A DNA stretch of 64,000 bases from Ottelia alismoides (Eukaryota > Streptophyta > Magnoliopsida > Alismatales > Hydrocharitaceae). Below are positions 23,304 to 35,369 of this stretch, piece by piece. The notes beneath the pieces are model-generated. The model made no database searches. It was not told the DNA's origin and saw nothing but the letters and a program-made list of their open reading frames with translations. Made by a program: the position numbers and the translations under genes. Within the stretch, counting starts at the first letter, position 1; every line of letters begins with the position of its first letter. The DNA lies in contig JAZKJV010002963.1 in assembly GCA_037367405.1 (NCBI GenBank), positions 62,001 through 126,000 of the forward strand, in the 5' to 3' direction.

Positions 23304-25992
23304 CTCTCATATTATCTAGATTCTCATCCATTTTATTAAGTGTTGATTTGGAGAACCATAGGTCAAATAATGCAAGAAGACAAAATGATGATGCATTAAA
23401 CAAATATAAAACATGCATTAATTTTTAATTTTTAATCATGCAATTAGATGCGACGAAATGCAACACAAAAATGCCCAAAGTCAGCAAAGATAATGAGCCA
23501 GTTAAACCCTAGTTAATTTCAGACTTGAGTCAGGAAATAACTTGTTGAATAATTTAGGTAAGATCATATTGTACCACATAATAAACACTTAGATATTTAA
23601 TATCACACATAGATATAACAGTGTCAAAATAGGAAACAAATTATGCCATTAGAAAGTTCAACAAACAAACTTTAAAATGAAACTGAAATCAACTCAATCA
23701 GAGACATGATGCTCAAAATATGCAAAGAAGAAGACAGGGGCATAAACGCTAGAAAACATGAAAGATAACTAGAAACAGGTCCTTGGGAGGGACTAAAATG
23801 TAATTAAAATAAGGCGCAGCACCTTCCTTGTAAATGTTCCACACGCGCGGGGGCATATTTGCAATTATTAAAACCCACGATGGTAAACATGCAAATATCC
23901 CCAGGCACGCGTGGGTAGCATGTGAAACCAGGACCTGTCTGCAGTATGGAGAAGTCGGCGGGGCCTCCCTGCAATTTTTTCCAAATAGCATGTGATCTGT
24001 AGGTGGTCTTTAGTCTCGTTGAACATCCAGTCTCAGGAGAGGCTCGGTGTAGCTTCGACTAGGCTCGGGGGCTAGCTTTGGCTCGATGCAGGCTTAGAGG
24101 AGCACGAAGCATAAGGAAAGCTCGGTACAGGCTCGGAGAATCCAAGCCTATAGCTCTGGACATCTTGGCTCGAAGGAGATCTGGCTATGACATGAGGACA
24201 TAAGTGGACCATTGGATCTTGAGGATCCAACGGTAGTCGGAATCTATGCTTTGTGGCAACGTGGATGCTTCTGCGCCGTTGGATGAACTCCGAAAGGGAG
24301 CATCCAACGGTGCCTGTGCCTTCATCTTCGGTTGCAGCTGGCGACGAAGGTCAAGCTCCGGCGACGTGCTCCGAGCTCCGCTGCCATCTAGCCTGCTCGA
24401 TGAAGCTCCCCAGGACTCCTTCGAACGTTGGCAATGAAGCGGGAACGCATGGGGATGCATCGAGCGATCTAGACGTGGATCACCATGTCTGGACGATGGA
24501 GACTGAGATGCACAAAAGCTCTCTGGCGAAACATCCGACCATTGAGGGGCTCTAGATCATGCACGGTTAGGAACATAGCCGAAGCAAAGGGAAAAGCGTG
24601 TATGAGTGGGATGGGAACTCTTGTGAGCGAAGAAGGTGGGAGCTCTGATCTCCTCCATTGTGAGGGTGGAGAAGTTGGGTCAGAGGTGATTGGGGTTATG
24701 GATAGTAGGGAGGCTGATCAGGTCGATGCGCATGAATGGCGGATGCGAGACGGAGCTCGAGGAGCTAATAATGGAATATGGGAGGGGTGTAGCGACCAAA
24801 GAAATTAAGCAATAAGTAATGAAAAAATACAAAGGAGGTCATAGAAGAACTTACCTGGCTATGGCGAAGTGGAGCTTGTGCTCGAGCCCCAGCAAGGGAC
24901 TCTGGTCATCACTAGATCTCTACGGCGACTGGAGACAGCTTGGCGGAGGCGGAGCCACCGCGGGCCTTGCCTACCATGGCCAGAGGTCAACACCGGAGGG
25001 CGCCACCATCTTCGCGCTCCTCGCCACCCCCTGGCTATCACCGCGGGGTGGAGGCTTGCTGGGTAGGCCCTCACGTAAAGGTGGATAATTGTGATGGCTG
25101 GAGGGTCGGAGTATTTGAAGGGTTTAGCTGGCAGTTCTGATGGTGACATCGTGGGTTTTGAGGAAAAAATGGAGCGAGCGGAGAGGATGACGAGGGCGAC
25201 CAGTTATTGCACGAGATTCGTGGTGGATCAGGGAACATCGTGGGCTAGTTAGAGAGAGAGGATGGTGACCGAGGTGACGGGGAAAATGAGAAGGGGGAAA
25301 AAGTCACGCAAGGTGGAGAACGTGGGAATGATAGACGACCGGAGGTTGACAATGAGGCTCTGACCGTTGCATATCAAGATCCAATGACCGAGATAAGGGC
25401 GCTGACCAGCGGTGGCGATTTGATCAAGGCTGCTCGATCGGATGGCGTACAAGGAGCCACGTGGAGTGCTTTGGACGCAGCGCTAGCGGGCTGTCCAGAT
25501 CGTATTTGGAGGATGATCGGAGGGTCGCGGACGTAGGTGGAGATTGCGACTGAGATGGAGTAGCTTGGAAATGATCATGAGTTGCTGAAGCTGCCACATG
25601 GCGTAAGGAGAAAAAGGCAGGCGCAGGCGGCTGTGATGAGATCAAGAGATTGATCTGAAGGTGGGTATTGAGTGCGGGTGGCGAGAGTAGGGCCGTTGGA
25701 TTAAGAAGAGATCCAACAGCCAGGGGAACGGGCGGATAGAGCAAAGGGGCCGGGCCACGTGGCCCAATCAGATTATTCAGACAGAAAAATGAAATATGAG
25801 GGTGTAGATGGTCGAATTTGAGAGAACTCAAAACATGAAAGTTGTAGATCTCAATGAGATCTACAAGTTATATGTTGACCAAAAATGGAGATGAGGTCAT
25901 TTGAAGACATAAAATATTTTTGAGGGCGTTTTAAGGTTAAAAACACCACGGATTTTAATTTTGACATTTTTTGTGATTTTTAATTTATTCAA
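23304..25992 (-). repeat. Element A right LTR, second part
   Basis: It continues the LTR interrupted at 4903 and aligns with about 27,715-30,207 in A2 and, from 24,790, with 256-1475 in the left LTR. It stops at TTATTCAA, about 110 bp before the expected TTTCATCA end, where unrelated sequence begins. Confidence 0.9.
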
Positions 25993-26269
25993 TACTACTT
26001 TTTCTTAGGTGCTCGCACCGTCCGCTCGTATTTCACATCCTTCATAGTAAGTTGAGTCCGTGGTAGGGCTACAAAGTCCTTGAGAAAGACTCTATAGTAC
26101 CCTTCAGCTCCGAACCTCAGTGGGTGTTCTTGGCTGCTCCCATTTCGGGACCGTCCTTGGCCGGATCTACAGTAATTCCAGCTCCTAACACAATGTCACC
26201 TAGAAAGGTGACCTCTTTCGAACTAGCACACTTTCTTTATTTTTCATATTGTTTATGTTTCCATAGGTC
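25993..26269 (-). pseudogene. Chromovirus RT-RNase H fragment used as filler
   Basis: On the minus strand, 26232-25995 translates in pieces to a Tekay/Del-like RT-connection segment: KEVTFLGDIVLGAGITVDPA, then after a frameshift GYYRVFLKDFVALPRTQLT and VKYE. In intact chromoviruses these correspond to the FLGHVVS...VDPAKV and GYYRRFI segments after the RT active site. A stop and a frameshift break it. It sits exactly between the truncated LTR of A and the truncated internal region of A2, so it is probably filler DNA captured during break repair, or the remnant of a larger insertion. Confidence 0.75.
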
Positions 26270-27517
26270 CATTTAAATATAAAGAAATATACGAGAACTA
26301 AGGTGGCTTCCCCTATACTTAGGTTAGAAATAACCTAAATACAAAGGCAAGGAGAGATGAGTAGAGAAAATCACAGGGACTCGAGCCCCCCTATATTTAG
26401 GCTGAAATTAGCCTAAGTATAAAGATGAAGATTTGATGTTGGGAGAGACCCAAGGTGAATGAAGAAGAAGGATGGATATACAAGTGAGTGAATGAATCAG
26501 TAGAGATTAATGGAGTTACTAAGGCTCCAGGGAGGGTGTCGGAGCAAACATGGCTCAATCAAGCATGCAACACACTTCAATTTCACCAACTCATATATGA
26601 AACCAACCAAGGTTGGTTTATTATCTTGCCAGTTTTATTGGCGATTAAAACATTTAATCTTTACGTGGAAAAAATGTATAGTAAAATCGACTGCGTAAAC
26701 GAGGGTGTTGCTCCCAAAAACAATATTTTACTCCATTTTAGGTTGACTTGCAATTAACAATCCCAGTTATTTAAGGTTGTCACTGATTTAAGGTGAGCAC
26801 ATCAATCAAGCATTCATCGTCTACCGTTCATTCCCATTTTCCATTAACCTAGGTGATCAAGCTAGGAGGGGAAACCGAGAAAAAACATGTATTCGATAAA
26901 AAACATGATCTAAGCTAAGCTAGAAATCATGCAGTAACTTGGCAAAAATACCCTGAAACTTGGACTGTTTTAAAAACCAAAATAATGTATGCAAGTCGAT
27001 CAAAAGCCGCACCTCATCATGCTTCTATTAGCGGGGAAGAATGCCCATTAAATTTGGCTAAGTGAAGCGAGATTATGTGCGTCTATATTTTTAGTGTGTC
27101 CTACCTACGAACAAGCACATAAAAATTGAAACAATGAAATAAGCTCGAAGAGCCGCGTACCTGGTCCTAGGTCGGCACTCAAGTGGGAACGATCCCCACA
27201 CAACCACATTCGTCCATTTACAACCGCGAGTCTTCGAACTTAGGCCAATGTAAAGATGATTATTATATGATGCAGAAGACACATTTTTTCTTCTTTCTTT
27301 TCTACTTGCTCCAAGCATGCTTCTACGGCTCCTCACAACGGGAAGCGCCTGCTCCTCGCCTCCTTGAACACCAAGGGCCCGGCCACAAAAGCAACGGTTA
27401 GAGATCAATTGAAAAGAAAACAATTTACAAAACAAAATAGATGAACAAATTGACCTATATAAAAAAACACTTAATTAAATAAATAAAAATGCCAAAAATA
27501 CAAGAAATAAGTCATGT
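26270..27517 (-). mobile_element. Element A2 internal region, partial and non-coding
   Basis: This matches element A's internal region from about 3455 to 4707; the first 1.87 kb next to the PPT are missing. It keeps two stem-loop modules, the leader blocks (TTTCACCAACTCA near 26,580; CAGTCCCA analogue near 26,759) and the GGGCCCGGCC segment near 27,376. Like A it has no gag or pol. Confidence 0.85.
26313..26421 (-). repeat. PPT-like stem-loop modules of A2 (two)
   Basis: Arms are 26313-26326/26331-26341 and 26391-26403/26410-26421. They are counterparts of modules 2 and 3 in element A. Arm-to-arm pairing survives although both arms carry substitutions. Confidence 0.8.
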
Positions 27518-27534
27518 CCTCGGCAACGACGCCA
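27518..27534 (-). other. Primer-binding site of A2 (tRNA-Asp type)
   Basis: The minus strand reads TGGCGTCGTTGCCGAGG beside the LTR at 27537, with two mismatches to the tRNA-Asp 3' complement. Confidence 0.85.
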
Positions 27535-27536
27535 TT

Positions 27537-30314
27537 TGATGAACCATAATTTCAGCCCTTTAAGGGTGTTGATTAAGCACTTTAGAACGTTGCAGCCGGG
27601 CTAGATTCGTTCTGTCAAAAACCATCTCATTTGGATATATCAATAAAATCAGATGGTCATGTTTTTAATTTTTACTTGTTAAGAAACCAAGGTCGAACTC
27701 AGGGACATGAGCCTCTCTCGTATTATCTAGATTCTCATCAATTTTATTAAGTGTCGAGTTGGAGAACCATAGGTCAAATAATGCAAGAAGATAAAATGAT
27801 GATGCATTAAACAAATATAAAACATGCATTTTTTATTAATTTTTAATCATGCAATTAGATGTGATGAAATGCAACACAAAAATGCCCAAAGTCAGCAAAG
27901 ATAATGAGCCTGTTAAACCTTAGTTAATTGCAGACTTTAGTCAGGAAATAACTTGTTGAATAATTTTGGCAAGGTCTGATTGTACCACATAATAGACACT
28001 TAGCTATTTAACATAACACATAGAGATAACAATGTCAAAATAGGAAACCAACTATGCCATTAGAAAGTTCAACAAACAAGCTTTAAATTGAAACTGAAAT
28101 CAACTCAACCGGAGACTTGATGCTCAAAATATGCAAAGAAGAAGACATGGGCATAAACGCAAAAAAAACATGAAAGATAACTACAAATAGGTCCCTAGGA
28201 GGGACTAAAATGTAATTAAAATAAGGCTCAGAACCTTCCCTGTAAATGTTCTACACGCGCGGGGGCATATCTGTAATTATTAAAACTCGCAAGGGTAAAC
28301 ACGCAAATATCCCCAGGCGGAAGTGGGTAGCACGTGAAACCAGGAACTGTCTGTAATATGGAGAAGTCGGCGGGGCCTCCCTGCATTTTTTTCCAAATAG
28401 CATGTGATCTGCACGTTGTCTTTGGGCTCGTTGAACATCTAGGCTCGGGAGAGGCTCGGTGTAGCTTCGGCTAGGCTCGGGAGCTGGCTTTAGCTCGATG
28501 CAGGCTTGGAGGAGCACGAAGCATCAGGAAATCTCGGTACAGGCTCAGAGAATCCAAGCCTATAGCTCTGGACATCTTGGCTCGGAGGAGATCTGGCTAT
28601 GACACGTGGACATAAGTGGACCATTGGATCTTGAGGATCCAATGGTAGCTGGAATCTATGCTTTGTGTCTATGTGGACGCTTCTGCGTCGTTGGATGAAC
28701 TCCTGAAGGGAGCATCCAACGGTGCCTGTGCCTTCATCTTCGTATGCAGATGGCGGCAAAGTTCGAGCTCCGGCGACGCGCTCTGAGCTTCGCCATCGTC
28801 TAGCCTGCTCGGGGAAGCTCCCCAAGACTCCTTCGAATGTTGGCGATGAAGCAAGAACCCATGGGGATGCGTCGAGCGATCTGGACATGGCTCAACATGA
28901 CTGGACGATGGAGACTGAGCTGCACAAAAGCTCTCTGGCGAAACATCCGACCATTGAGGGTCTCTAGATCCTGCATGGTTAGGAACATAGCTGAAGCAAA
29001 GGGAAAAGCGTGTATGAGTGGGATGGGAGCTCTTGTGAGCGAAGAAGGCGGGAGCTCTGATCTCCTCTGCCGTGAGGGCGGAAGAGTTGGGTCGGAGGTG
29101 ATTGAGGATGGATAGTAGGGACGCTGATCGGGTCGGTGCGCGAGACGGAGCTCGAGGATCTAACAATGGAAGATGGGAGGGGTGTAGCGACCTAAGAAAT
29201 TAAGAAAAAATTCAAGAAAAAATACAAAGGAGGTCGTAGAAGAACTTACCTGGCTATGGCGGAGTGGAGCCTGTACGTGAGCCCCGGCGAGGGACTCTGG
29301 TCATCGCTAGATCTCCACGGTGAATGGAGACAGCTTGGCGAAGGCGGAGCCACCGCGGGCCTGACCTACTCTGGCCAGGGGTCAACACAGGAGGGCGCCG
29401 CCGTCTTCACGCTCCTCGCCGCCCCCTCGCTGTCACCGGGGGGGGAGTCTTGCTGGGTTACCCCTTACGTAAAGGTGGACAGTTGTGATGGGTGGAGGGG
29501 TCATAGTATTTAAAGGGTTTAGCTGGAAGTTTCGATGGTGACATCGTGGGTTTCGAGGAAAAAATGGAGCGAGCGGAGAGGATGACGAGGGTGACTAGTT
29601 ATTGCGCGAGATTCGTGGTGGATCAAGGAACATCGTGGGCTAGTTAGAGAGAGTGGATAGTGACAGAGGTGACGGGGAAAATGAGAAGGGGGAAAGAGTC
29701 GCGTGAGGTGGAGAACGTTGGAATGATGGACGACCGGAGGTTGACGACGAGGCTCTGACCGTTGGATCTCAATATCCAATGACCGAGATAAGGGCGCTTA
29801 CGAGCGGTGGCAATGTGATCAAGGTTGCTCGATCGGATGGCCTACAAGGTGCCACATGGATTGCTGTGGATGCAGCGCTAAAGGGCGGTCCAGATCGTAT
29901 TTGGAGGATGATCGGAGGGTCGTGGACGTAGGTGGAGAGCAAAGGGGCCGGGCCACGTGGCCCAACCAGAAAGGGCCACGTGGCCCATTCAGATTATTCA
30001 GAGAGAAAAAATGAAATATGAGGGTGTAGATGGTCGAACTTGAGAAAACTCAAAACATGAAAGTTGTAGATCTCGATGAGATCTACAAGTTTCATGTTAA
30101 ACAAAAAATGGAGATGAGGTCATTTGAAGACATAAAATATTTTTGAGGGCGTTTTAAGGCTAAAAACACCACGTATTTTAATTTTGACATTTTTTGTGAT
30201 TTTTAATTTATTCAAGACTCTGATAACTACAAGACTTTATCTGGTTTTTTTGACATACTTTTAAGAAAGGGGGTTAAAAAATGCAAATTAAGATGATGAA
30301 ACCGAGTTTCATCA
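27537..30314 (-). repeat. Element A2 right LTR
   Basis: This 2778-bp LTR runs from TGATGAACCATAATT to TTTCATCA and is the only uninterrupted copy of this LTR in the window. It lacks about 220 bp present in A's LTR (equivalent to 25,530-25,740). Its end is followed not by a PPT but by element C internal sequence. Confidence 0.92.
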
Positions 30315-31296
30315 GTGGATTAAGGCCCAACTAAGCTCCATTCTTCAATTTTATTCCAGACATGGTTTAAATGTAAATATTATCCCGAATAATGCACATG
30401 CAAATGCAAGAAAATATGAACAATGCAAAGATTTTTTTTGAAAAAAATGATGCACATGTGAAAATAACATTTTGCAAACAATTTTCTAATTTTGAACTTT
30501 TTATGGATTTTTGGAGAAAAATACAGATGTAAAAGAAAAGGGTTTTTTTAATTATGCAAGTTTTTATAGATTTTTGGTTTTGTAGTTTGTTTAAAGGAAA
30601 AAGAGTTAGTAAATTATATACAAGTATATACAATATTTTTTTTGTTTTTGTTTTTGTTGTTGTTGTTTTTTTCTTGTTTTTATTTTGTTTTATTTTTTTG
30701 TTTTGTTTGTTTTTTTGTTTGTTTGTTTACAACGTGGATTTTACAAAATTATAAACTTAACCCCCAAAATAAACATATTTAAAAGTACGAGTTATGTCTA
30801 AAGTATATATATAATATATACGACACCCCCTATACTTAGCTCGAACTATGTCCTCGTAGTGATCAAACAGTGAAAAAGGAAGACATAACTCATGATAAGT
30901 ATAGAAAAGTGAAAAGACTCCTATGCTACAACGACTCAAAGAAAGGATAAAAAGAAGAGAAGTTGGTGATCCCCCCTTACATAGGATCAAGTAATCCTAA
31001 ATATAGTAGAGTGTACAAAAGGGGATAATCGATGAAGAGAATATACTTAATCAAAAAATAAAAAGACACAATACGAACAACATCACACCCCCAATACTTA
31101 GGGTAGAGTATACCTAAGTATAGGCAACAACAAGAGTGATGGACATAACAAGTATGAACAACACAAATCATTCACCGACCATACTTAGGATAAAGCACAT
31201 CATAAGTATAACATATATACACACATGGAAAAGGGGTGAATGATAAAACGGGAAAAGAAAGAGTGAAACGAAAGGATATACAAGTGAAGTGGATGA
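30315..31296 (-). other. Element C 3' untranslated region, partial
   Basis: This non-coding region resembles B from about 9,790 onward. It includes a T/G-rich simple-sequence tract at about 30,635-30,730 and four stem-loop modules. No gene is visible. Confidence 0.7.
30830..31210 (-). repeat. PPT-like stem-loop modules of element C (four)
   Basis: Arms are 30830-30852/30882-30904 (long stem containing GACATA/TATGTC), about 30974-30987/30992-31005, about 31092-31104/31110-31123, and about 31179-31190/31199-31210. The second to fourth have diverged, but pairing of the arms is still visible. Confidence 0.8.
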
Positions 31297-32770
31297 TCAT
31301 GTATCATATGCAGAAGATGGAATCAAAAGATCATAATCTGATACCATAGATATCAAATCAACGACAAACAGGAATGTATCATGATCTAGATAAGGCTTCA
31401 GCAACTGTCCGTTCACAACAAATGGCAGTGCGTCAAATGACAACCCATATATGACAATACTCCCATTATCACGTACATCACTCACGATGAACGGTCCTGA
31501 CCACTTGCTTTTCAATTTTCTTGGAAACAACTTCAACTTAGCATCCAATAACCAAACTTTCTGATCAGGGGAGAATGTCTTTCTTCGGATGTGTTTATCA
31601 TGCCAGCGCTTGACTTTCTCCTTATACATAAGTGAGTTATCATAAGCAAAGTCTTGGAATTCCAGTAATTTGTTCAAATCCAACTTTCTATTCTTTCCTG
31701 CCTTCTCATAACCTAAATTGCATACACGGAGTGTCCATAAAGATTTGTGAATAAATTCCACTTGTAGTTGGCAAGGCTTTCCATATACCAATCTGTAGGG
31801 AGACATACCCAAAGGAGACTTATACGCCGTCTGATAAGCCCATAGAACTGAATCAAGCATCTGGGACATGTTCTTCCTATCTGGATGTACAAGTTTTTGC
31901 AATATCATCAGGATCTCCCTATTTGAAATTTCTGCCAAGCCATTAGTCTGAGGGTGGTAAGGAGACGCAACTCTGTGCTCAATGGCGTACTCCTTCACAA
32001 GCTTCTTTACTTATCTATTAATGAAATGGCTTCATACATCTGAAATAAGTATTTTGGGAATGCTGAACTGTGCAATAATATGGTCCTTGAGAAAGGAACA
32101 CACAGTACGACTATCTGTGGCTCGGGTGGGGATAACCTCCAACCATCGACTAACATAATCCACGGCGAGCAGGATAACCTGAAATCCCTGACTAATAGGA
32201 AATGCACCCATAAAGTCTTTGCCCCAAGCGTCAAAAACATCAGAAATCTATATATATCTTAGGGGCATGGTATCTTTGGAACCAACAGTTCCTCCCATTT
32301 TCTGACAATCAGTACAACCTCGAACATACTCTGTAGCATCCTTAAACAATGTGGGCACCATAGGTCACTCTGTAAAACCTTTGGTGTCGAGCATTTCCCC
32401 GAATGATGCAGGCCACCATAGGCCACTCTGTAAAACCTTTGCTGTCATGCATTTCCCTGAATGATGCCCATCAGATTCTAGTTTGTGACAGTGCTCAAGT
32501 ACAATGGTGTGTTCCTCCTGAGGAATGCACCTTCTCCAGATATAATCTGCACCCTCACGGAATAGGTACGTATCCTCCCACTGCTAATAATGAATCTCTG
32601 ACAGAAATCTGTCTACCTTGTACTTCGACCAATCTTGTAGAACTTTCTTGGAGAAAAGATAGTTCACATTATCAGCATACAATGGGAGTGAGTCAACAGA
32701 TAAAATGGCCTCATCTGGAAAGGTTTCGGAAATACAAATCATGTTCTGCTCAATGGTCTCTGTATCTGTA
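31297..32770 (-). pseudogene. Element C integrase (broken)
   Basis: The C-terminal 233 codons (31297-31998) are open and cover the NGLAEISNRE segment with the catalytic Glu, the KWSGPF C-terminal domain and the pol end. The core upstream keeps DFMG and ISD, but two stops interrupt SDGGSHF (near 32,025). The zinc-binding part is disrupted by a 58-bp tandem duplication (32356-32467). It joins RNase H upstream. It is certainly inactive. Confidence 0.88.
32356..32467. repeat. 58-bp-period tandem duplication in integrase of C
   Basis: Copies at 32356-32409 and 32414-32467 share CACTCTGTAAAACCTTTG and GAATGATGC and differ at only a few sites. A period of 58 is not a multiple of three, so it shifts the frame. 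Neither B nor D has it. Confidence 0.85.
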
Positions 32771-33153
32771 ATAGGGAACGGTGATCTGCCACAATGTTTT
32801 TCACTCCAGCTTTATCTCGAATCTCTAAATCAAATTCCTGGAGAAGAAGGATCCATCTGATAAGGCGTGGTTTGGCATCCATCTTTTCCCGCAAGTATTG
32901 TATGGCAGTGTGATCCGTGAACACAATAATGTGTGAACCGATGAGGTATGATCTGAACTTTTCTAGCCCAAACACAGCTGCTAATATCTCCTTCTTTGTA
33001 ACTTTATAACTCCGTTGTGCTTCATCCAGAGTCTTACTAGCATAGTGTATAACAAATGGTATCATATCGCTTATCTGTCCTAAAACCGCTCCAAATGTGA
33101 AATCTGATGCATTCTTCATTATCTCAAAAGGAAGTCATTATCTCAAAAGGAAG
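32771..33153 (-). pseudogene. Element C RNase H (broken)
   Basis: The domain starts with [13 protein letters not shown]: the first catalytic Asp (TDAS in element B) is Asn. It continues with the KEILAAVF and [10 protein letters not shown] segments to KNIVADH, beyond which the frame is lost. A perfect 19-bp tandem duplication (33116-33134 and 33135-33153) shifts the frame between RT and RNase H. Confidence 0.85.
33116..33153. repeat. 19-bp tandem duplication at RT/RNase H junction of C
   Basis: TCATTATCTCAAAAGGAAG occurs twice in a row. It breaks the reading frame and is absent from B and D. Confidence 0.9.
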
Positions 33154-34210
33154 AGACCAATAAGGTGGTTGTAAGACAGGAGCACTAGTAACCATTTCTT
33201 TCATCTGATTGAATGCAAGGAGGACTTTCTCATCGACAACAAAATCAGTCTCCTTACCCAGAATCTCAGTCAAAGGTCTGGTGATTTTGCTGAAGACTTT
33301 ATGAATCATCTATAGAATCGTCAGTGTCCCAAAAATGACCTCAACTGCTTCAAATTCTGCGGTGGCTCTAACTTGAAAATCACATCAATCTTAGCCAGTT
33401 CAACCACCATACCCTGTTTGGAGATGACACGACCCAATACAATGCCATTAGTCACCATAAAGTGACTCTTCTCCCACGAGAGCACTAGGTTTACCTCACA
33501 ACATTGTTGAAGAACTTGGTCTAAATGAGCAATACATGCGTGAAAACTATCCCCGTAGACCGAGAAATCATCCATGAAGACTTCAAGAAAATTACCCACC
33601 ATGTTGGCAAAAATGACCAACATACACCTTTGAAATGTAGCGGGGGAGTTACACAATCCAAAGGGCATACGTCTAAAGGCATAGGTGCCAAACAGACAAG
33701 TGAAAGTAGTTTTCTCCCGATCCTCAAGAGTGATAGCAACTTGGTTGTATCCCAAGTACCCATCCAAGAAGCAAAAGAACTCTTTCCCTGCCAACCTCTC
33801 AATAATCTGATTAATAAAGGGCAGTGGAAAGTGATCCTTCTTGGTAGCTGAGTTAAGGCGTCGGTAATCTACACACACGCCATAAAGTAGGTAGCCAGGT
33901 CGGAATCTCCTCACTACGGTCATTCTTTACGATCTTAATCCCAGATTTCTTCGGGACCACATGTAAAGGGCTGACCCACTTGGAATCCGAAATGGGATAT
34001 ATAAAGCCAGCATCACACTATTTCTTGATCTCCTTCATGACAACCTCCCATAGATTTCGATTTAGACGACACTGACATTCACGGGAGGGTTTACAATCAT
34101 CCTCTAGGTAGATATGATGCGTGCACAACATTGGATTAATCCCACGAAGATCCGAGATATTCCATCCTATGGCCTTGCAGTTTCTCTCAAGAACCACTAG
34201 CACACGAGAT
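33154..34210 (-). pseudogene. Element C reverse transcriptase (broken)
   Basis: The open segment 33321-33923 has VCVDYRRLNSATKKDHFPLP, FLDGYLGYNQVAI and the active site FMDDFSVYGD (33549-33578). The N-terminal part (34018-34203) has the NPMLCTHHIYLEDD and PSRE segments typical of Athila, with a stop between it and the rest. The sequence around 33,880-33,930 is altered compared with D. It is broken but clearly recognisable. Confidence 0.9.
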
Positions 34211-34697
34211 TCTTATTCAGTGGTCAACTGCGAGCAGAGGATGACCGGAAACATTTGGGAGGGACCCGCAAGGAAGGCATATTTCAACATTTATGGTAAA
34301 ACCTCGAGCTCAGGTGGGGTCTGAATCGGCTCTACGATAACCTCTGCTAATGTACTGGTAGACGGTATGAGATATGTGCTCTATAGACTACCACCTTGGC
34401 TATTGACTGCTCAGCAAATAGAATATCTGATAGATCTGTATAGGATGATCTCTACTCAGAAAGGAATGGATCATCAGGATGTTCAATATTCTTATCAATT
34501 AACGGCTAAGATATCTAAGTAATAATCTCAGAAAAATGTCTCTCATCTGTGCATAAATCAAGAAATTCATTGAATGGCTCAGATATCTGGACCTTAGAAC
34601 TCTTCTCAAACTGCTCATCAACAACTATCTCAATTGGACCACCAAGGGAACTCATGTCGACTGTGCTTTCCAGAGAGTCCTTTCGGGAAATGAACTC
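34211..34697 (-). pseudogene. Element C protease-RT linker (broken)
   Basis: This matches the acidic, Ser-rich linker between protease and RT in D. It has several stops and no domain. A LKYAFLAGP-like segment sits near 34,270. Confidence 0.55.
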
Positions 34698-35369
34698 CTA
34701 GGTATCTATAAAATCCGTGAAAAGATATGTCTCTCTGAATTCAGGAAGAAAATCATAGTCATCTCTCTCTGATATAACTTTCTCTATATCATCTACTTCT
34801 GGTGGCGGTGATGGTCTAGGATTAGAGATCGTCTCAATTATAACCTTGTCACTACAAGAGTGAAAGATGATCTCTCCAGTACCATAATCAACTGCTGCTT
34901 CGATCGTTTGGAGGAATAATCGACCTAGTATGATCGGGGTATGGAGTAACGGTGCAGGTGTGTCCTTATCCATGACAACAAAATCAACAGGGAATTTCAT
35001 TCCCTGCACCATTACAATAACATCCTCTAAAATGCCTCTTGGCCTCTTAATTGATCTATCAACAAACTGAAGGATCAATCTAGTTGTTTTCAGAGGCCCT
35101 AATTGGAATTCAGTTAATAAAGAGGAAGGCATGAGAATAATGGAGGAACCGCTATCGAGAAGAGTAGGATCAAATTCTTGATCAAAGATATGGCAACGGA
35201 TGTGAGGTGCTCCCTTGTCTTTCTTTATAGGCGGAAGTTTACTGATGACATGAACTGTGCCCATGGTCAAGATGCCTTTGTTTGTTTCCTTTTGTCTGTT
35301 CATCCCCGGTTGACGCTTTTGGGTACATGCCTCTTTCATTCTCTTTTTCACTGTAGGCATGTATTCCAT
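34698..35369 (-). pseudogene. Element C protease region
   Basis: This 223-codon open segment includes the aspartic protease active site LLDSGSS (35142-35159) and the FVDRSIKRPRG and MKFPVDFVVMDKD segments, ending in an acidic linker. It is the best-preserved part of C. Because the surrounding frame is broken, I class it as a pseudogene fragment. Confidence 0.85.

Larger units (their letters stand above)
256..25992 (-). mobile_element. Element A: non-autonomous Athila-like LTR retrotransposon, interrupted by element B
   Basis: Element A is a minus-strand LTR retrotransposon made of a truncated left LTR (256-1582), an internal region (1583-4726) and a right LTR (4727-4903, resuming 23304-25992 after element B). 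It has a tRNA-Asp-type PBS and a PPT, but its internal region has no gag or pol domain. That region joins sequence like the 3' untranslated part of element D directly to sequence like D's 5' leader, as expected if the coding region was deleted. It would need proteins from autonomous relatives to move. About 30 differences in 240 aligned positions between its LTR tails suggest an old element. The right LTR lacks roughly its last 110 bp. Confidence 0.85.
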
